Shown: one piece after another, positions 58,001 through 64,000 of the stretch | Layout: each line of letters starts with the position of its first letter | How positions within the stretch are numbered: position 1 is the first letter of the stretch | NCBI GenBank assembly: GCA_951799425.1 | Contig: OX637409.1 | Coordinates: 14,187,460-14,251,459, forward strand | Direction of reading: 5' to 3' | DNA: 64,000 nt | Source: Ilex aquifolium | Taxonomy: Eukaryota; Streptophyta; Magnoliopsida; Aquifoliales; Aquifoliaceae | Made by a program: the position numbers and the translations under genes | The notes under the pieces: model-generated | The model's database searches: none | Told to the model about the DNA's origin: nothing | The model's input: only the letters and a program-made list of their open reading frames with translations

Positions 58001-61000
58001 CAGAAAGAAGTCACTCTGCAAGACCTTCAAATTGAAGGTAATAAATTAAAACATTAAAACAAGAAATTAAATAATTGATAAAAGGTTGGAAGAGGCAATA
58101 AATCTTCTCCAAACTAATAACAAATTCAGTATAACAAAAAGTCAAACCCTTAGTGAATCTGAAACCAACAGGACATGTTCTCAGCAAATACTCACAACCT
58201 CCACCTCGAATGTGGAGACCCCGGGTGTAACAAAGATGCAATCGCCAAATGGATATCCACAAACAGTTAATGAAGATGCACTGGTTAAATCTTCAAAAAT
58301 AGCATTCCAAAGTTAAACTTGTCAAAGGTAATGATTTTGAAGTTGAAATTGTTAACCTTATTGACACTGGTGCGGATTTAAATTGCATACCGGAAGGGCT
58401 TATACCAACAAAGTATTATCATAAGACAACCGAAAAGTTAAGCTCAGCTAATAGTAGTAAAATGAGTATAAAATACAAGTTACCAAAAGTACATATTTGT
58501 CAAGACAATGTATGCTTTAAAACATCATCTGTCTTAGTACAAAATATGACAGACAAAGATATTCTTTGTATACCATTCATATATTTACTATATCATTTAC
58601 TACGGATATAGACGGCGTAACTACCAAACCTTGACCAGTAACTTTAAAATTCTTAACCAAACCCTAAGTAAAAGAATTAAGAACCAAGTAACCAAGTAAA
58701 ATTCCTCATTGAAGAAATCCATCACAAGTAAATCCAAAATCAGTTAACCAATAAAATCTTAATTCAAAAAATTACGAGATTTAAAGAAATATTAGAGAAT
58801 GAAGTATGTTCTAACCTTCCTAGTACCTTTTGGCACCGAAAGAAACATATGGTCACCCTACCTTATGTTATTAAAGGATTCAATGAAAACAATTTACCAA
58901 CAAAGTCGAGGCCTATTCAAATTAATCACGAAGTAATGAAAATTTGTAAAAAAAAAATTACAGATTTACTAAGTAATCACATAATTCGGAAAAGTAAATC
59001 CCCTTGGTCTTGCCCTGCCTTCTACGTCATTAAAAATGCTGAGTTAGAAAGAGGAGTTCCAAGATTAGTAATCAATTACAAGCCATTAAACAAAGTTTTA
59101 GAGTGGATAAAATATCCAATTCCCAACAAGCAAAATCTAATAAAACGATTAAGTAAAGCAGTAATCTTTTCAAAATTTGATTTAAAAAGTAAATTCTAGA
59201 AAATCCAAATAAGTCCAGAAGACAGATACAAAATTGCATATACAAACACCCTTTGGTCATTATGAATGGCATGTAATGCCCTTCGGATTAACAAATGCAC
59301 CAAGTGAATTTCAGAATATTATGAATGAAATATTCAACCCATTTCTCTATAGTTTACATAGATGATGTTCTAATCTTTTCCAAGTCAATTGATGAGCACT
59401 AAAAATTCTTGAAGACAGTTAAACACAATAGTTTAGTCATCTCTGCCAATAAAATTAAGTTATTCCAAACCTCAGTCAGATTTCTTGGATATACCATCCA
59501 ACAGTCAATCATAGTTCCCATTAGTAGAACCATTCAGTCTGCTAATAAATTCCATGATGAAATTAGAGATAAAAACCAATTATAAAGATTCCAGGATCCC
59601 TGAGTTACATTTCAGACTTTTATACAGATCTTAGAAAAATAGTTAAACCATTGTATGAAAGATTACAAGATCATCCCCCATCGTGATCACCATTCATACT
59701 TCCATAGTTCACCAAGTTAAGAAGTATATCAAGACTTTACCTTGTCTTGGGATTCCCATAGTTAATTTTTTCAAAGTTATTCAAACAGATGCCTCCGACA
59801 TTGGTTATGGCGACATTCTCCACCAAAGAGTTAAACCAGATTCTTCTGAACAAATTGTTTGCTTCCATTCTGGAATCTAGAACAAAGCACAAAATAACTA
59901 TAGTACTACTAAAAAAGAGATTTTAGTTATCGTCTTGTGTATTTCAAAACACAAGATTAAATAAGCGATAAAATTAATACTCATTGTAATCCAGCGTATG
60001 GTAAGACACTGGATAAGGGTGGAATAATAGAGTCTTAATTACATATTGACCAAAAAATCATCAATCTTTGTCTAGTTATTACTGTTTTTGTTTATTTGGT
60101 GGGTAAAATAATAAATTTATAAGTTAATACGCTTGAATAGACTATAATACCATCTCCACATGTGGTATTATAATCGGCTCAATAGTACGGATAGATTGTA
60201 TTATTTGGATAAATATTTGAAATAAGACTATATACAATACAGAATTTTTTTGTAACCAAATGCGGTATAAGGTTGAATTAAAGAGTTTTAATTTGTTATA
60301 ACTCCTTATTACACTCCTTAATACTGCAACCAAACGACCCCTATATGTTTTACAATATGCGTAGAGATCCCTTCTGATATTTTCTTGTCAAACTGTGAGA
60401 GAGAAATGGTGGAAGACTATTTATGGTATAAAGCTTCTACATCAGAATTTAAGACATACCACATTAACAGGACCAACATAATTTTTTTTTATCTTTATTC
60501 CATTTGAAAAGGAATGGGTTCATCACATAGATGACAGATGATACAAGGATAATGCAGTAGATTTCAACAAAGAACAAAAGAAGAATTATTTCCCTAACCA
60601 AATAGTAGTTTCAGAACATTTTGATACACCTTTGGGTCAAAGTGAGTCATCTTCAGCACTTACTATATATTTAAATATTAGACAGAATCATGTTGCTCTA
60701 TAAGTACAGAGCAAAAATAATCAGTGAGGATGCACCATGTCAAGATGGAGAAGATGACACAGTAACATTTGACATCTGTTTAGTTCGCACTAACATCAGG
60801 TCAGTCAACTGGAAGTTACTGAAGTATAATGTACAAAAGAATATTATTAGACTAGATTATGAGAATGCAAAAGAGAAAACTAACCATAACTGGTTCTCCC
60901 TTGGTTGCATTTGCGATAGCATGCATATGGGAGATCGCATCAGTCCTATCAGCCTGCAACACGAATGAATAATTGAGGGGGATCGATAAAAAAGGAAATG

Positions 61001-63691
61001 TTGATAAATCAAAAGGTCAGTGAGGGCTACTGAACAGGAAAAGTTCGTGAATATAGAACGGGTTTTAAATGCAAAAACTTATTATTTTTGAACAAAAAAG
61101 GGGGTGTAACATAAGCTTCAGAAAGTAAAATAGGATTTGGGAAGCATTTGACTGCTATTTCTTTCTTTGCAATAAGGTAAAAAGAACGAATACAGATTAA
61201 ATATTACTGATTTTTCAAGTTACAGGACAACTTGCACCAGTCTAATATCCAAATTACTAGAGTACGTCATACTATTTTTATGTACGAACGAAGATACAAA
61301 TTCTCCTCTGAGTCTATGAATCTTGCTTTCACTTTCTGAGACTTTCATGCTACTGCAGTTTTATGCCCTCTACCCATGACCCATCCCACTCAATTTATGC
61401 ATCGAAATTCAAAAAGGGGTCACTACCAAATTTGGTCATTTAGTATTCCTAGAATAAATCAGGCACCATTTTTTATGTTATAGCTCCAATATCTGTTGGC
61501 AAAACAAGTAGCTTAAATTAGACCCCAAAATAAGGTCGACAGAGATGAAATAGGTAAAGAAAAGGGATTCCTGTTCACAAATAAGACATTCTTACCATTA
61601 CACTCCTGCGACCAAACCAAGTATAGAATAGATTCTCATCCCTTCCATCGCCAGGATATATGAACTGAACAATATAGCAGTCCCCACTGAAAAGCTTGGT
61701 CTGTTCCGCAAGAGGCAGAAGGAATACTTCGTGACCATTTACCCGCCAAACCTAATTATTAAGATAGCATTAAAGAAAATGTTGGATGACACAAGCTCAT
61801 GTTTTCAAATAAAAGCCAATCTTTTCCTAAAGAAATTACCTTTAGTGTGCCACTAAAATCCATAAATTGCTGGTCATCTTCATCGGGAAGCTCTTTCACA
61901 TCATAACCATGCTGCTTAAATATTGCTGAAATTTAAAGGATTTACCAATTATAGTAAGTCCTCTCACTTCAGAACCAGCCATATGCTGTGATTAGTTCTT
62001 CTACAATCATTGTTTTGCTTGTTTAGTTTTTTAAAAATTTGTCACGAGAGGAAGATAACCTGCTACTTTTCCTCGACCTTCTTCATACAACTTTGGCTCT
62101 AGAGTTTGAGGCCAGTCGCCAAAGTATGACCTAAATATAGCAGTTTCTGATCCTTCAGCTAAAAATGTTAAATGGGTACCAACTGATCTGCCCTGAGACC
62201 TGAGGAAATACTGTAACCAAGCAACCAATAGTCAAGGGCAGAAATATGCCATTGGAAATGCAAAAGAGCAAGCCTGAGCTGTTACACTCATCATTGAAAT
62301 ACAGCCTACTGTGCATTAATACCAGTTCCAAGCATTCAATTGACTTCCTTAACTGTGTTATCATTTTAAACAACTGTGACAAATCTTAGGTATTGTATGC
62401 TTGAGAGGTCATTCAAGGGTGAGGGCAAACAAAATTCTACATAGCAAAGAATTAGTTTGGGAGGTAGAAGCATTCCATGGCCGATCTATGTCACTTTACA
62501 GGCATAGATAACAATCATTATATTGGAAAGCTCAACATCTCAGAGTTAATAAAAAGCTCATCTTTCGACTTGTACGCCATGCCTATATGATTTTTACCAA
62601 TAATTATAAAATAGGACACTCACTGATCCTAATTCCTATTAAAAGATGGAGTCACAAGACTAAACACAGTATAAGTGTAACGCTCATTGGCAACCACCCT
62701 TTAAAGGGCTGCCAACAACCCTTGACATTATTCTTTTTTGTTCTCTTCCTTTTTTTGTTCTAATTTCAGCTTCAAGCGCATTCATAATTTCGCAAGCTAG
62801 GTTTGAATTTAGTTCCTGAATGGTAGTTTATAACTGCTGCAATGTCACACAGTACATACCTGTTTAAGTGATAACAAACTAGCTTAAAGTATTATTGGTA
62901 AACAATCTGCCTTAACATCACATCATCCCCACGATGGAACATATGATGCCCAAATGATCATATATACCTACTCATGATTATTGATGAAATAAATAAACTA
63001 GTCAGACTATCCTCAAACAACTTAAGGTTTTAGGATAACTGATTCTTAATAGTGTATAGGACGAATGTCATAAGCTAGTCCTCTTACCTCCATGGAAATT
63101 AACCCTCATGAGGGGCTCTAGCAGCAAATGTTATCAACAATAACAAGAAGATTGTACACTATGAATATCCTGAAACTTGTGGTTGGCTTGCAATACCACT
63201 CTTTTGAAGGGCACAACTTAATCAAATTACCAGATTTAAGCCATTTTCACAACCTATGTTCATGTCCTTTTCTAGCTACATATATCCCCCACGATTCACA
63301 CAGTCTACACCAATTTCACCATTGATACTCTCCATGATGCCAGATCCAACTGTCCCAATTAGCAACCCCATTTTTCCCTATTTGAAATACCACTACTCAT
63401 GCCATTGTGCTTATGCACCATGCTGTACATGTGCACAAAAAGCATTTACACATTAAACAGTGCATCATTAAAATTGCACTTATTGCATATGTGGAGATAG
63501 ATAACAGGGGAACTAGAATTCTTACTTCTACAGCTGAGATTGATGTCTTCCGTTCCGTAATTGAGGTAGTTCTTCCCATCCAAACAAAAAGCTCAGTATC
63601 AGAATCCAACATATAGCACTTGTTTGAGTCAAGCATCTCTTTATTCAAAGTATCAGTCCCAATCTGAGATAGTTTTCCCTGGGTCGATACC
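52017..63691 (-). CDS. VLN1: Villin (actin-bundling, VLN1-type), 3' sixteen exons; 5' end outside the window
   Basis: Exons: 63691-63526, 62210-62060, 61925-61840, 61751-61596, 60953-60885, 57822-57754, 57639-57502, 56662-56534, 56425-56278, 56122-56112, 54747-54607, 54198-54073, 53794-53732, 53564-53354, 52698-52541, 52130-52017. All have GT-AG borders and join in frame into about 644 residues, matching the last two thirds of ~900-residue Arabidopsis VLN1. Gelsolin repeats are seen: [17 protein letters not shown], the [15 protein letters not shown] repeat, [20 protein letters not shown], and [18 protein letters not shown] Ser-rich linker precedes the villin headpiece ([10 protein letters not shown]...[16 protein letters not shown]), which binds F-actin. 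The VLN1 assignment rests on strings such as TERKTSIS and NMQAIQV. The upstream exons lie beyond 64000. Confidence 0.93.
55296..55600. repeat. ACACGA-motif repeat in a VLN1 intron
   Basis: ACACGA or GACACGA recurs about every 20-60 bases (for example ACACGACCCG, ACACGACATG, ACACGATGC, ACACGAATCA, ACACGAACC). The sequence is a degenerate dispersed repeat, sitting in the intron between the 11-nt exon and the exon at 54747. Confidence 0.55.
56112..56122 (-). CDS. VLN1: 11-nt VLN1 microexon
   Basis: The exon ending ...TTTACTACAG at 56278 stops in phase 1, and the exon starting GTGAAAGAGATT at 54747 is in phase 0. Between them, TTCAG|GTGATTTCAAG|GTACGT gives 11 bases with good acceptor and donor. 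They supply exactly GDF-K in frame and restore the length of the family at this position. Confidence 0.7.
58086..59960 (+). pseudogene. Endogenous pararetrovirus (Caulimoviridae) polymerase fragment in a VLN1 intron
   Basis: This fragment lies antisense to VLN1 in the 3-kb intron between the exons at 60953-60885 and 57822-57754. In order it shows an aspartic-protease-like region with IDTGAD near 58360, a reverse transcriptase from about 58800 to 59600 with a YIDD box at 59355-59366, and an RNase H start with QTDAS near 59785. A stop at 59197-59199 and several frame changes break the frame, so it is inactive. The RT sequence is of the caulimovirid type rather than Ty3 or Ty1. I do not assign a genus. 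No coat or movement protein is visible, and no target duplication was found, as expected for a non-integrase virus. Confidence 0.85.
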
Positions 63692-64000
63692 CTGTGCATC
63701 ATAAAACCTTAAAGCAATCCCAAAAAAAGAAGTGATGTTCTGACAAAAATGAATATTGAGGGAAAGCAGGGATGGTGCATAAGACATTGCATCTGGGACA
63801 ACTGACTTGGCTGTTTCAATTTTCAAGGATCATCTCAGACAAGTGAAAGTCTCTAAACAGATTCAAGTGCAGACTGGAGCTAGAAGAATAGAGTATTTTT
63901 GGATTGCTGGTGATCATTGAGACTCCAATAAGATGATATGAATTCCATTTAACCCCATCTTTAGTAAACTTTATCAAAATTGCTCATATACAGGCTTGGC

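Overview
This is nuclear DNA from a flowering plant, most likely a eudicot. The protein-coding genes have plant GT-AG introns and their products resemble Arabidopsis proteins closely. Most of the window is transposon debris: nested LTR elements, a LINE, TIR elements, an endogenous pararetrovirus and probable organelle-derived DNA. I could not identify the species.

All four recognisable host genes are on the minus strand. They are: a CUE/SMR-type gene (14262 down to at least 9145, 3' part not found), a myo-inositol 3-kinase gene (MIK, 34038-31301, two exons), a non-specific phospholipase C gene (NPC1, 38724-36116, three exons, complete), and the 3' two thirds of a villin gene (VLN1-type, 63691-52017, sixteen exons visible, 5' end outside the window). 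The first two resemble the Arabidopsis neighbours At5g58720 and At5g58730 as I recall them, so their order may be old microsynteny that repeats have stretched.

Layout. 1-2013: broken Ty3/gypsy gag, an LTR-like segment and an initiator-Met-type primer-binding site. 3733-8796: a near-perfect 5-kb palindrome made of retroelement sequence (arms about 2.3 kb, spacer 465 bp), probably inside an intron of the SMR gene. 9145-14262: SMR-gene exons with a 3.7-kb intron. 14884-16049: PIF/Harbinger-like non-autonomous element. 16287-24042: dead LINE on the minus strand, split by a solo LTR at 21175-23246. About 25300-30990: organelle-like DNA, itself split by a second solo LTR at 27303-29850. 31301-38724: MIK and NPC1. 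39000-41850: AT-rich DNA with a degenerate minisatellite. 41850-49512: two head-to-tail copies of a repeat family with a GGT/GAT-triplet core, carrying a hAT-like element, two more solo LTRs and a 747-bp TIR element. 49513-52016: AT-rich spacer with repeat fragments and a 25-base G run. 52017-64000: VLN1, with a pararetrovirus fragment in one intron and an 11-nt microexon.

The host genes have unrelated roles: phosphoinositol metabolism, phospholipid hydrolysis, actin bundling and an SMR-family protein. Nothing suggests a dedicated gene cluster. The most unusual structures are the giant palindrome, the family of three or four solo LTRs with clean target-site duplications, and the tandem GGT-core elements. 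I found no convincing new biochemical system.
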